A stretch of 64,000 bases of DNA from the NCBI GenBank assembly GCA_947176535.1, contig CAMWQU010000003.1, forward strand, positions 1 through 64,000, in the 5' to 3' direction. The notes beneath the pieces are model-generated. The model was given only the letters and a program-made list of their open reading frames with translations. It made no database searches and was not told the origin of the DNA. Made by a program: the position numbers and the translations under genes. Shown piece after piece: positions 51,633 to 59,874 of this stretch (within the stretch, counting starts at the first letter, position 1; each line of letters starts with the position of its first letter). The stretch comes from an uncultured Prevotellaceae bacterium (GTDB lineage: Bacteria; Bacteroidota; Bacteroidia; Bacteroidales; Bacteroidaceae).

Positions 51633-51667
51633 AAAAGGGGGAAAGCCTGTACGGCTTTCCCCTTTTT
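51633..51667 (-). terminator. Terminator of the secreted choice-of-anchor-J gene
   Basis: GGGGGAAAGCC and GGCTTTCCCC form a strong stem with loop TGTAC, flanked by A-runs and T-runs on both sides, so it can work in both directions. It begins about 20 bp after the stop at 51689. Confidence 0.9.
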
Positions 51668-51688
51668 GTTTTTATTCTCCGTAGGATT

Positions 51689-53173
51689 TTAGAAGACTAC
51701 TTTCTTGCCATTAACGATGTAAACACCCTTCACGGCCTTTTCTACACGACGACCGGAAAGGTCGAAGATAACCTGCTCCTTGCGAACGTCGGCAGAAATG
51801 CTCTGCACGGGAGTCTCGCCGTTCAGCGAATAGATGTAGTTGTTTTGGTCGATTTCGGGAGTCGTATTATAGAGCGTCAGCATACCGTAAACGATAACCT
51901 CGTCACCGACCTTAATCTGTTCGTTGTCCGTGAAGTCCTGTCCGTTGAGGTAGTAACCGTTGTACACGTAGAGGGTAGTCTCTGCGTCTACGGTCTCACC
52001 GATGTAGTACTGAGCACGAACGTACTGAGATACGTCAATAGACTTGATGCTGGTGATTACACCCTTCGTGTACACTTTCTTCGACATATCGTAACCATCC
52101 TTGTTGCTGATGATGTTGATAGCCTCAGCTACGCTATAAGCCGTCTCGGGAGTGTTGGTCGGGTCTTTCAATACGGGGCCTTCTTCTGCGGCCTTTGCAT
52201 TGGTCACCTTCACGTTCTTGATTTCCCATGTAGCGGCATACTCCTCGTTGCTGGTATAGCGGAAACAGAGCTGAATGGTCTTGCCGGCGTATGCGGAAAG
52301 ATCGATTTCGCTCGAAGATACATAGCTCCAACTGGTGCCATCGGAATAGTTGGGGATGGTTACCTGCGTCTTCTCGGTAGCATTAGCTTCACGAACCCAG
52401 AGCGTGAGCTGCGTAGCAATATCCTCTGCACCGAAACGCCAAGCGTGGTCGAACGTCAGCACACTGTTCTCCTGCAGGACAATGGCGGGAGAAACCAAAT
52501 AGCTATCCGTCACATACTTCGTATTATTGGCAAAGGCACTGGCTTTCATGCCGTATGTGCTGCTCTGCGACCAGATGTAGCTGAGGTCTTCGGGAATAAC
52601 GACATCCTCGAAAGTCCAGTTACCTTGTGCATCGGTCAGGGCTGCCTCAAAGTTATCACCGGCGGGAGTGGGATCCACTTCCTCACCGACCTTATATACC
52701 TCAATCTTCGTAATCTGCAAATTGTGCTTGCTGGAAATCTTCAAGGTGTACACAGAACCTGCGGCCTGATAAGCCTCTGCAATCTCAAAGGTATTAGATG
52801 TTTGACTACCTTTAGCCTCCGTGCTGACAGCATCGTCACCCACATAAATGTTAGAGATAGTTGCAGCAGAAGCGCCTGCTTTACCATACACAATTATCTT
52901 CTCGGTATCGAAGTCAAAAGCGGGCAACGACAAAGAGGCACCGCTTTTTCCCAACATCAGGTAGCCGTCGGGATTGAAATAATATCCGGCATCCGTACTA
53001 CCGGTAAGCGTAATAACTACACCATTGGCATTGGTGAATGTATTCGCTTCTACCAGTTTGCCGTCTTTCTCGGGGATTCCCCAGTCGTTGGTGGTGAAAT
53101 CCAACGTCACCGTCTGTCCCATTGCGAAACTTGCAGTCAAGACTGCGAAGAGAGAGAGTAAAAGTTTCTTCAT
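51689..53173 (-). CDS. Secreted choice-of-anchor-J and OB-fold protein with C-terminal sorting-like tail
   Basis: A 494-residue exported protein (MKKLLLSLFAVLTASFAMGQ). Residues ~30-165 form a first beta domain; ~190-330 is a choice-of-anchor-J jelly roll (LSYIWSQSSTYGMKASAFAN, SYLVSPAIVLQ, CFRYTSNEEYAATWEIKNVK), clearly related to the end of the lipoprotein at 23343-24878; ~345-450 looks like an OB-fold (VYTKGVITSIKSIDVSQY, VGDEVIVYGML). The tail DLSGRRVEKAVKGVYIVNGK is the Prevotella-type C-terminal domain. Likely a surface or secreted binding protein; ligand unknown. It has its own promoter and terminator. Confidence 0.8.
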   Translation of the reverse strand: MKKLLLSLFAVLTASFAMGQTVTLDFTTNDWGIPEKDGKLVEANTFTNANGVVITLTGSTDAGYYFNPDGYLMLGKSGASLSLPAFDFDTEKIIVYGKAGASAATISNIYVGDDAVSTEAKGSQTSNTFEIAEAYQAAGSVYTLKISSKHNLQITKIEVYKVGEEVDPTPAGDNFEAALTDAQGNWTFEDVVIPEDLSYIWSQSSTYGMKASAFANNTKYVTDSYLVSPAIVLQENSVLTFDHAWRFGAEDIATQLTLWVREANATEKTQVTIPNYSDGTSWSYVSSSEIDLSAYAGKTIQLCFRYTSNEEYAATWEIKNVKVTNAKAAEEGPVLKDPTNTPETAYSVAEAINIISNKDGYDMSKKVYTKGVITSIKSIDVSQYVRAQYYIGETVDAETTLYVYNGYYLNGQDFTDNEQIKVGDEVIVYGMLTLYNTTPEIDQNNYIYSLNGETPVQSISADVRKEQVIFDLSGRRVEKAVKGVYIVNGKKVVF

Positions 53174-53208
53174 AAAAATTGTTTTTAGAGTTTATAAATA
53201 AGTTATCG

Positions 53209-53216
53209 CAAAGGTA
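53209..53216 (-). promoter_or_regulatory. -7 element of the secreted protein gene
   Basis: TACCTTTG on the minus strand, about 35 bp before the ATG at 53173. The -33 box is not obvious. Confidence 0.6.
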
Positions 53217-53256
53217 CGAATTTTTATGAAATGTGATAAAAAAACAACAGAAAAAG

Positions 53257-53289
53257 TTTGGCAATATCGCATACTTTGTAATAACTTTG
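53257..53289 (+). promoter_or_regulatory. Promoter of the RecQ-tail-like gene
   Basis: TTTG (53257-53260), 21-nt spacer, TAACTTTG (53282-53289): consensus at both boxes, 25 bp before the ATG at 53315. Diverges from the promoter of the secreted protein gene. Confidence 0.78.
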
Positions 53290-53314
53290 CCCCCGAATTA
53301 AAACCGACAAAGAG

Positions 53315-54049
53315 ATGAACGCAAAGGATTCTTTGAAGAACGTGCTGGACGTATTGCACGAACTGAAAAAACAACCGGCGAAACGTCAGACTGTTATAGA
53401 CATCATCCGAGGCATTGAGAGCCGGAGCGTAACAGAGGCGGGATGGGAGAAGATGGAAACGTTCGGCTGTGGAGACAAACGTGAGGAACCGCATTACAAC
53501 ACGGTCATCGATCAGGCCGTGGACGAAAAAATGATAAAAGAGGACAACGGAGAACTGTCCGTCACCCCGAAGGGAGAAAAGTTCCGCAAGGCACCCTCCG
53601 ACTTCATTCTGCGTGACGAGACGGACGAGGCCGAGCCGTCCGACAGCGACGAAGCTCTGTTGGACAGTCTGGTGGAAGAAGCTCTGCACGATAAGGAAGA
53701 GGAGGAGCTCACGGCTACCATCCCCCTGTCCTACCACACGGCCGCACGGTCGCAGCAGATGATTCAGCTCATACAGGCCATCGACCGGAAAATTCCTTTG
53801 GACGACTATGCCGAGCAGAATATGCTGGACTTCGGGGAAGTGCTGGACACACTGGAGGCCTTGGTACGCCGGGGCACCAAGTTAGACATCCATTACTTCA
53901 TCAACGAAGTGATGGAGAAAGAGTGTCAGGAAGAACTTCTCGACTTCTTCGACGAAGTGGACGGCGACGTGGAACGCACCGTCGAGGAGTTCTACGGAGT
54001 CTATCAGCCCGAGGAAATCCGCCTGATGCGGTTAATCTGGAAGAAATAA
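53315..54049 (+). CDS. Hypothetical acidic protein resembling the C-terminal part of Bacteroidetes RecQ
   Basis: A 244-residue cytoplasmic, acidic protein. Residues 1-85 look like a winged-helix or helix-turn-helix (TVIDIIRGIESRSVTEAGWE, YNTVIDQAVDEKMIKEDNGE, LSVTPKGEKF), as in RQC domains. A Glu/Asp-rich linker (about 100-130) follows; residues ~140-244 are helical and end in YGVYQPEEIRLMRLIWKK, reminiscent of the extreme C-terminus of RecQ helicases of this phylum. No helicase domain is present. Possibly a DNA-binding accessory. Its 3' end overlaps the converging nucleosidase gene by 18 bp. The relation to RecQ is a by-eye resemblance. Confidence 0.55.
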   Translation: MNAKDSLKNVLDVLHELKKQPAKRQTVIDIIRGIESRSVTEAGWEKMETFGCGDKREEPHYNTVIDQAVDEKMIKEDNGELSVTPKGEKFRKAPSDFILRDETDEAEPSDSDEALLDSLVEEALHDKEEEELTATIPLSYHTAARSQQMIQLIQAIDRKIPLDDYAEQNMLDFGEVLDTLEALVRRGTKLDIHYFINEVMEKECQEELLDFFDEVDGDVERTVEEFYGVYQPEEIRLMRLIWKK

Positions 54050-54733
54050 GGAAGCAAGGAACTGACGGGTGACGCCGAACGAACGGTCGGCCATGTCGCC
54101 CCAGAATCCTTCATATTGCTGTTGGTGCCCTTCGGCTCCGGGCGTATCGCTGATGATGCGCAGGGAGACGAAGGGCACCTGCTGTATGTAACATACCTGA
54201 GCGATGGCAGCCGACTCCATGTCCACGGCCAGGGCTTCGGGGAAGTCGTGCTTGATTTGGGAAAGCTCCGCACGCGAGGTGACGAAACGATCACCCGTGC
54301 AGATGAGACCGGCATGAATGCGGGGCGGCGTCTGCAAGTCCAGAGCCGTCTGCACCATAGACTCCGCGGCAGGGAACAGCAGCGGCAATCCCTGCACCTG
54401 TCCCGGAGCGCATCCCAGTCCCTCGCCGCACGAGACATCGTGATACACCAAATGTGTACTTACCACCACATCCATCACCTGCAGGCAGCGGTCTATGCCG
54501 CCGGCCACACCCGTTGAGACGATGCACGCCGGACGATAGTGCATAATCATGAGCGTGGCCCCCATGGCGGCATTCACTTTACCGATGCCGCACTGCAGAA
54601 GCACCACCTCATGACGGCCGATACGGCCCAATGTAAACTGTAAACAGCCTGTCTGCCGGCGGCAGGGCTCTTCCATCAGACGAACCAATTGGTCGTACTC
54701 GACCTGCATGGCCACAATTACTCCAAACTTCAT
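54032..54733 (-). CDS. mtn: 5'-methylthioadenosine/S-adenosylhomocysteine nucleosidase
   Basis: A 233-residue enzyme from the ATG at 54733 (MKFGVIVAMQVEYDQL, the family's usual start). CGIGKVNAAM, STGVAGGID and AVDMESAAIAQVC with the substrate-binding Glu, and the catalytic Asp in RIISDTPG, are all present. It splits adenine from MTA and SAH, in methionine salvage and in making the AI-2 precursor. The -7 box ends only 4 bp before the start codon, so the mRNA may be leaderless. It overlaps the preceding gene tail to tail. Confidence 0.93.
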   Translation of the reverse strand: MKFGVIVAMQVEYDQLVRLMEEPCRRQTGCLQFTLGRIGRHEVVLLQCGIGKVNAAMGATLMIMHYRPACIVSTGVAGGIDRCLQVMDVVVSTHLVYHDVSCGEGLGCAPGQVQGLPLLFPAAESMVQTALDLQTPPRIHAGLICTGDRFVTSRAELSQIKHDFPEALAVDMESAAIAQVCYIQQVPFVSLRIISDTPGAEGHQQQYEGFWGDMADRSFGVTRQFLASLFLPD

Positions 54734-54737
54734 GCTG

Positions 54738-54745
54738 CAAAGGTA
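54738..54745 (-). promoter_or_regulatory. -7 element directly at the mtn start
   Basis: TACCTTTG on the minus strand with only four bases between it and the ATG. Transcription would begin at or next to the start codon. No -33 box at normal spacing (a TTTG is only 12 nt away). Confidence 0.5.
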
Positions 54746-54793
54746 GCACTTTTCGGGCAAACGGCCGAATGCCCGCCCAAAAAGTTGCATCCG

Positions 54794-55969
54794 TCAGGCG
54801 CAGAACCCGATTCTCGGACGTTCCACCCGCAGCATCCGCCCCGTCGGCCGGGGGATGTCGCAGGCCTGAATCTCGGTAAGTTCCTCCGGCTCGGCCCATC
54901 CGGAGGAAACCACCCGCACGGCCATGGCGGGAATGATTTCGGTCTGTATCAGATTTATCACATGACGGGCATTGCCGAAACTTTTGTCCCTGTTCGCATA
55001 GTCGGAGGCCAGTCTGCGCGCCAGTGCCTCCCGAGCGGCCGCAGAAAGCACGTACTCCTGCCGTCGGAAATAACGCTCGGCAATCTCCATCAGTTCCGTT
55101 TCCGTGAAATCCTCGAAGTCGTAGATGTTGGTATCGGGAATGCGCGACTTCAGCCCCGGATTCATCTCGAACATCCTGCGCATCTCGTCGGGATAACCGG
55201 CAAGTATCAGCATCCAGTCGCGCTTCGACTCATCGGCGAGGGCCGTAAGAAGCGTTTCAATGACAAACCGCCCCGGGTCGCGAGGGTCGTTGGGCTGATA
55301 GAGCTGATAAGCCTCGTCTATCAGCAAGATACCGCCCTGAGCCTCCTCTATGGCCTTGAGCGTGTTCGTCTCCTCCATGCTGTAGTTGGGGCCGAGCAAC
55401 ATGGAGCGTTCCCTGACGACCACGTGTCCTCTCGACAACACACCGGCCCGACGCAGCATTACGCCCATCATCTTGGCCACAGTGGTCTTTCCGGTACCGG
55501 GCGAACCGAGAAACATGGCGTGCAGCGGGGCCGCAGCAATCGGGAAACCATTGTCCGCGCGCATTTTATTGAAGCGCACCAGCTTTTCGTAGACCGTCAG
55601 TTTGGCCTTGACCGAAGCCAGTCCCGTGAGATGGTCGAGCGACACCAGCCGCGCCTCTTTCTCCGCTTCCTTGCGAGCCTCCTCGGTTCCTTCCTCACAA
55701 TCCTCCGTTTCCTCCTCTATTTCAGATTCATTCTCGGCCTCGGAATCATCCCGCGCCGATGCAATGAACGCGTCAAGGGCCCGATCGTAATCGTCGCCAC
55801 TCAACGTAATGTCTTCCGTTTCCTCCACATCCTCGGTGCTGTCCCGGAAAACGGACGAACGGCAGCGACCGGTGCATTTCTCCGACAACTTTTCATTAGC
55901 CACTTCGCAGTCGGGGGTATAAACTCCCTGACGGAGCGACGCGATAACTAAAGCATTTTTCTTACTCAT
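54794..55969 (-). CDS. CbbX/SpoVK-like AAA+ ATPase
   Basis: A 391-residue AAA+ protein. The first ~105 residues are not conserved and are strongly acidic (EENESEIEEETEDCEEGTEE-like), then LDHLTGLASVKAKLTVYEKL opens the ATPase: Walker A FLGSPGTGKTTVAKM (about 152-166), Walker B GGILLIDEAYQLY (about 211-223), arginine finger region LKSRIPDTNIYDF. Proteins of this type remodel partners (Rubisco activase CbbX, ESX EccA, SpoVK); here the partner is unknown because the neighbours are unrelated. The gene has a leader of ~335 nt with several hairpins. Confidence 0.87.
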   Translation of the reverse strand: MSKKNALVIASLRQGVYTPDCEVANEKLSEKCTGRCRSSVFRDSTEDVEETEDITLSGDDYDRALDAFIASARDDSEAENESEIEEETEDCEEGTEEARKEAEKEARLVSLDHLTGLASVKAKLTVYEKLVRFNKMRADNGFPIAAAPLHAMFLGSPGTGKTTVAKMMGVMLRRAGVLSRGHVVVRERSMLLGPNYSMEETNTLKAIEEAQGGILLIDEAYQLYQPNDPRDPGRFVIETLLTALADESKRDWMLILAGYPDEMRRMFEMNPGLKSRIPDTNIYDFEDFTETELMEIAERYFRRQEYVLSAAAREALARRLASDYANRDKSFGNARHVINLIQTEIIPAMAVRVVSSGWAEPEELTEIQACDIPRPTGRMLRVERPRIGFCA

Positions 55970-56371
55970 ATTATTTTACGTTTTAGGTTATACAATTCTT
56001 TTCATTTACTTTAGGATAGCCGGGAGCCTTCTCCCGGACTCAGTGCCAACATGTCAAAGAACACCAAAGCGCAGCGGCAGCAGCAACGGGATGACGTGTG
56101 AGGACACACTCCCGGCTGTCGGGCGTCTGCGACGGATGAAAAGAATGTTAGCGAAAGGCTATGCTCACTACATCCTCATACCGCCCGGAGGGGCCGCAAC
56201 ACCGAAACAGATTTCAGTCAGATGTAGATGCTTCATAGCTTAAAAATGAAAAGGTATTAAACCGTAAAATATGAGCCGCACCACACAGCGGTGCATACTA
56301 TGTACGCCACAAAGGTAATGAAAAAAACATACCGGCAAAAATTTTCTGCCCTTTTTCTTTCGTATTTCTCT
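55970..56371 (-). other. Long structured leader of the AAA+ ATPase gene
   Basis: Between a promoter box (56310-56317) and the ATPase start lie about 335 nt with hairpins CCGGGAG-CCTT-CTCCCGG (56020-56037), GTGTG...CACAC near 56100 and GCACC...GGTGC near 56280-56300, and a 22-codon open frame on the minus strand (56236 to 56168) encoding MKHLHLTEICFGVAAPPGG plus three residues. It matches no riboswitch I know. It may be a regulatory leader or an independent small RNA. Confidence 0.4.
56310..56317 (-). promoter_or_regulatory. -7 element ahead of the ATPase leader
   Basis: TACCTTTG on the minus strand, exact consensus, about 340 bp before the ATPase start codon and close to the end of the tat operon. 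Confidence 0.5.
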
Positions 56372-56415
56372 ATACGTTGCATCCACTGTAGCGTTCAACA
56401 GCGGATGCAACGTAT
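56372..56415 (-). terminator. Hairpin at the end of the RiPP-tat operon
   Basis: ATACGTTGCATCC (56372-56384) and GGATGCAACGTAT (56403-56415) are perfect complements, and ACTGT/ACAG inside lengthens the stem. It starts 6 bp after the tatC stop. No T-run, but the position marks the operon end. Confidence 0.7.
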
Positions 56416-56420
56416 TGTAT

Positions 56421-57305
56421 TTACAGGCTTTCGTCCTTGGGCTCTGTCCATTTTACAACTCTTATACTTACCTCATAAAGCAAGTAAAGAGGTATTGCAA
56501 CCAATATTAGCGTCATGATATCCGGCGGAGTAATGATGGCAGCCACCAGCATAATGCCAATGAAGGAATGCCTGCGATAGTTGGCAAGCAGTGATGACGT
56601 GACAATCCCCATCTTTCCGAGGAAAAAGGCAATTACGGGCAACTGGAATACCACACCCATAATCAAGGTTAGTGAAATGAAAGTCGAGATATAAGAGTCG
56701 AGCGTGATGTTACTTACCACCCTTTCCGACACACTATAAGTACCGAGAAAACGGAATGAGATCGGGAACAATACAAAGTAACTCATCAGCACACCGAGAA
56801 TAAACAGCGCATAAATGATACCCGCCACTTGCACCGAATATCTCCGTTCGTTTTCATACAGAGCAGGCGATATGAAACGAAATAACTCGTACAGGATGTA
56901 AGGCGATGCTCCCAACAGCCCCAAATAAACCGCAGTACTGATGTGCATCATAAACTGGCTCGACAAGTCCGTGGCAATCATATCCACATGGAACGCCTCA
57001 AAATGAAAATCTATGCCGACCGACCGTATGGCCTGTTCCAACCAACGATAGGTGCAGAAATCCCATTCACTCGGTGCCAGCAGCAACTGCCACGTGATGT
57101 CTTTGAAGCAGAAAACTACCCCTGCAATCAGAGCCACTACACCGAGAATGCGAAAAAGCATTTGGCGGAACACCTCCAAGTGCCCGCCAAAAGTTAGAAG
57201 ATTGCCATCATCGGCTACTTCGCTTTCCTGCGTTTGCGGTTTACTCTGCTCCAGTTTCTGCTGACTTCTTTTGTTCAGCGTCTTCTGTTTCTTCCTGACC
57301 ACCAT
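56421..57305 (-). CDS. tatC: Twin-arginine translocase subunit TatC
   Basis: A 294-residue inner-membrane protein with six predicted helices. The N-terminal motif [18 protein letters not shown] (about 40-57) holds the conserved Glu that reads the twin-arginine signal; [14 protein letters not shown] and the late helices [17 protein letters not shown] and [20 protein letters not shown] follow the family. The start at 57305 overlaps tatA by 65 bp; no later ATG would keep the first helix, so coupled translation is likely. It is the last gene of the RiPP operon and would export its Tat-signalled precursor. The first 35 residues are polar and not conserved. Confidence 0.93.
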   Translation of the reverse strand: MVVRKKQKTLNKRSQQKLEQSKPQTQESEVADDGNLLTFGGHLEVFRQMLFRILGVVALIAGVVFCFKDITWQLLLAPSEWDFCTYRWLEQAIRSVGIDFHFEAFHVDMIATDLSSQFMMHISTAVYLGLLGASPYILYELFRFISPALYENERRYSVQVAGIIYALFILGVLMSYFVLFPISFRFLGTYSVSERVVSNITLDSYISTFISLTLIMGVVFQLPVIAFFLGKMGIVTSSLLANYRRHSFIGIMLVAAIITPPDIMTLILVAIPLYLLYEVSIRVVKWTEPKDESL

Positions 57306-57471
57306 CTTTTTGCTTCTCTTCTGCCAGTGGCTCGTTCATACCTTTCTTGAAACTCTGCACTCCTTGCCCCAGGCCTTTCATCATTTCAGGCAGTTTCTTT
57401 CCGCCGAACAGCAGCAAAGCAATGCCACCTATCAGCACCAGTTCCGTCGTCCCTATAAATAATGGTATCAT
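57241..57471 (-). CDS. tatA: Twin-arginine translocase subunit TatA
   Basis: A 76-residue protein: one N-terminal helix [20 protein letters not shown] followed by the amphipathic helix [19 protein letters not shown] and an acidic tail, the standard TatA/E layout. It forms the pore with TatC encoded next. Its start overlaps the stop of the small modification gene by 4 bp. No TatB was found; two-component TatAC systems are common outside Proteobacteria. Confidence 0.93.
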   Translation of the reverse strand: MIPLFIGTTELVLIGGIALLLFGGKKLPEMMKGLGQGVQSFKKGMNEPLAEEKQKDGGQEETEDAEQKKSAETGAE

Positions 57472-57746
57472 ACTGTCACAAGATATATTTCACACGTTGC
57501 AAAGTCTATCTCCCAATTTCCGTTTTCGGAAGATTCCCACTGATACTTCTCTGCCATCCTATCCCACCAGCCTTGGAACTTCGCTCCTGTCTCGCCCAAG
57601 TCCTTCACCAGTCTTTCATACAATTCGGCATTGTCTGCTGTGAGAATCTTTGCCAACTCATTCAGTCCGTTGCGACGTTCGAAGAGCGTCTGAATCTCGT
57701 TCTTCTCTTCGGGTGTCACTTGCCCCACAAGTTTTTTTACTGCCAT
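57468..57746 (-). CDS. Small CXXX-repeat peptide modification system protein
   Basis: A 92-residue cytoplasmic protein, mainly helical, with [20 protein letters not shown] at the start and [14 protein letters not shown] near the end. I recognise it as the small protein that accompanies CXXX-repeat RiPP operons in Bacteroidetes; its job may be leader recognition or enzyme scaffolding, but this is inference. It overlaps the upstream maturase gene by 10 bp and tatA by 4 bp, so all are coupled. Confidence 0.72.
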   Translation of the reverse strand: MAVKKLVGQVTPEEKNEIQTLFERRNGLNELAKILTADNAELYERLVKDLGETGAKFQGWWDRMAEKYQWESSENGNWEIDFATCEIYLVTV

Positions 57747-58663
57747 GTCTCTCTTTTGTCAAAGGGGTCTAAATAATCTATTTCTTTTATATCTTCCTTT
57801 TCAGGCAGGAATGTGCCGTGCTTGCGAATGTTCCGCAACAATTCTTTAGAAGCGTTGCGCTCCAGATGGGCCACAACACACTGTTCATGCGAGGGAGTGT
57901 TTACTTCTAATGTTGTTTTACGGTTCAACCACACACAACGTTTACACTGGTAAGCATCGCAGTGGCGACAGATAGGCGCATACTCCAATTTATACAACTG
58001 CTTGTTCCTGATGTCAAGCCCATGTTCCAAGTCGCCAATGCTATCCTCTTCATTTTCATAATAGAACGCAGGACACACATAGAACTTTCCGTTTGGTGCA
58101 AGAGTGACGGACATATCTCCTGCCCCGCAGTTGTTCATGGCAGACAACATCATCCTATCTGTCAATAAATTGATTTGAGGCGATTTTCCATCTACGTACA
58201 TTCGCTCTACCTCTGCAGCGACCCTCTCCAACAGCGATTTATACCGGGTGAAATCATTCTCCGTAAATGTTTCCACATCCGTAAGCACGATGTTCAATCG
58301 TGGCACACTTTTCAGCATTTCCACAACCTCATTCTCTTTCTCGAACAACACCTCTTTGCTCACACGCAACACCACAGGCACATTGCCATCCACTTTTGCA
58401 GGCTCATCCGCCACCCACACATCAGCCTCATCGGCAATCGGCTTTATCTTTGAGTGGTCAATCGTTTCCACTTCATCCTTATACTCCTGTGGCAAATCAT
58501 ACTTCGGGAATACAAACTGAATCATCAGATTCTCCATCATTCCGTACCGAATGCCTTTTTTCAAGACATCAAGAGGTATCAGATTTCTCTCTTTCCTTGT
58601 ATTCTCATAGTGACAGAACGATGTGCTTGTCTCGTCAAGCAATATAATTAAATATTGTAACAT
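57737..58663 (-). CDS. CXXX-repeat peptide maturase with SPASM-like domain
   Basis: A 308-residue protein whose C-terminal half resembles a SPASM domain: NNCGAGDMSVTLAPNGKFYV, CPAFYYENEED, then ICRHCDAYQCKRCVWLN and EQCVVAHL, cysteines able to hold auxiliary Fe-S clusters. The N-terminal half looks like a degenerate half-barrel but has no CxxxCxxC, so it should not perform radical SAM chemistry by itself. It probably pairs with the radical-SAM enzyme encoded 5 bp upstream to modify the CXXX repeats. Found in this operon type in other Bacteroidetes. Confidence 0.78.
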   Translation of the reverse strand: MLQYLIILLDETSTSFCHYENTRKERNLIPLDVLKKGIRYGMMENLMIQFVFPKYDLPQEYKDEVETIDHSKIKPIADEADVWVADEPAKVDGNVPVVLRVSKEVLFEKENEVVEMLKSVPRLNIVLTDVETFTENDFTRYKSLLERVAAEVERMYVDGKSPQINLLTDRMMLSAMNNCGAGDMSVTLAPNGKFYVCPAFYYENEEDSIGDLEHGLDIRNKQLYKLEYAPICRHCDAYQCKRCVWLNRKTTLEVNTPSHEQCVVAHLERNASKELLRNIRKHGTFLPEKEDIKEIDYLDPFDKRETWQ

Positions 58664-58668
58664 ACTCG

Positions 58669-59850
58669 TCAGCAGATTAAATCGTTTGACTTCGGTTTGC
58701 TCTTCTCGAACTCCTCGCGCATATCCTCCAGCTCCAGTTTCCTATAGAGCTTGTTCCAATAGTAGTTGTTGGCACGTACACGGGCCTTGTGCATCTTGCA
58801 AATGGCGGTTGCCCTTTGGTAAATAGTGGCAGTATCAGCCGCATCATAGTTCTCACCCTGACACCAAGCACAACCGCTGGCCACCTCACAATCAATACAC
58901 TCCTGCCGCGACTGTGTAGTTCGGTCAAGTGTCAGGAAAGGACGCAACTTATTTTTGTCAATGCCATCATGCACATTACCAATAATAATGGGCTTTTTTG
59001 AACGAAGCGAATAAGCAGCGAAACGAGTACAAGGATAGAAGTTGCCTGCTGCATCAACCGACAGCATCATACCTGCTCCACACCAATTCTGGTTGTATAG
59101 AACCCTATCAAGTGGTTTTCCTATGTTTTCTGAGAAGAACGAACAAGAATAGTCGTTATAGTACCCACCGTCTATTATTTCATCAGCTAATTGTATCAGT
59201 TGGTCTCCAAACAACTTATCATCGTCTTCTTTCCATACATTCTCAAACACAACATTGATGTGCACTTCACGTATGCCAAGAGAAAAAAGGTGCAACACAC
59301 TTTCCTTGATATATGGTATATCTGCGCTGCTGATTGTTACTTTTGTCCCACCGTGAGGAAACTGTTTCAGCCACAAAGGAATGTTTCGCACCACATCATC
59401 GTATGATCCCCGCTCTGCTCCTCCTTTATAAATCCTATTCAAATCGTGCTTACGTTTTGTTCCATCAATCGTAATACCAATACTTAAATGCTCATGGTTT
59501 TTCGTTATAAATTCCTGAACTTTAGGACTATCATAGTTTATCCCATTTGTAGAGAAACTAAATCTATAGGAATTAAACCAATGATGATTCCTGCGAAACA
59601 TCTCGGTTTTGAGATAGTCACAAATCTTGTCTATGAGTTCTATTTCTAAAAATGGTTCCCCACCAATAAAATCCCACACGACGGATTCCTCACGAAAATC
59701 TTCCTCATGGCCGAGGATATAATCAATAGCTTGTTTAGCTACCTCCCAAGGCATTCGCTCTTTCGAGTTCTTCCCTACGAGGTAGCAGTATTTGCAGGCA
59801 AGTTGGCAATCTTTTGTGACAATAAAAGTTATATTTTTGATACTATTCAT
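58669..59850 (-). CDS. Radical SAM/SPASM peptide maturase for a CXXX-repeat peptide
   Basis: A 393-residue radical-SAM enzyme. The cluster motif is CQLACKYCY (Cys14, Cys18, Cys21 approximately) in ITFIVTKDCQLACKYCYLVG; WDFIGGEPFLEIELIDKIC holds the GGE SAM contact. The SPASM region starts at NWCGAGMMLSVDAAGNFYPC and continues ECIDCEVASGCAWCQGENYD and ICKMH. Enzymes of this subfamily make sulfur-to-carbon links in cysteine-rich peptides; here the substrate is almost surely the precursor encoded 24 bp upstream. Cytoplasmic; acts before Tat export. Low GC like the whole operon. Confidence 0.9.
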   Translation of the reverse strand: MNSIKNITFIVTKDCQLACKYCYLVGKNSKERMPWEVAKQAIDYILGHEEDFREESVVWDFIGGEPFLEIELIDKICDYLKTEMFRRNHHWFNSYRFSFSTNGINYDSPKVQEFITKNHEHLSIGITIDGTKRKHDLNRIYKGGAERGSYDDVVRNIPLWLKQFPHGGTKVTISSADIPYIKESVLHLFSLGIREVHINVVFENVWKEDDDKLFGDQLIQLADEIIDGGYYNDYSCSFFSENIGKPLDRVLYNQNWCGAGMMLSVDAAGNFYPCTRFAAYSLRSKKPIIIGNVHDGIDKNKLRPFLTLDRTTQSRQECIDCEVASGCAWCQGENYDAADTATIYQRATAICKMHKARVRANNYYWNKLYRKLELEDMREEFEKSKPKSNDLIC

Positions 59851-59874
59851 TGCAAGTGTTTACTTAACTTACAT

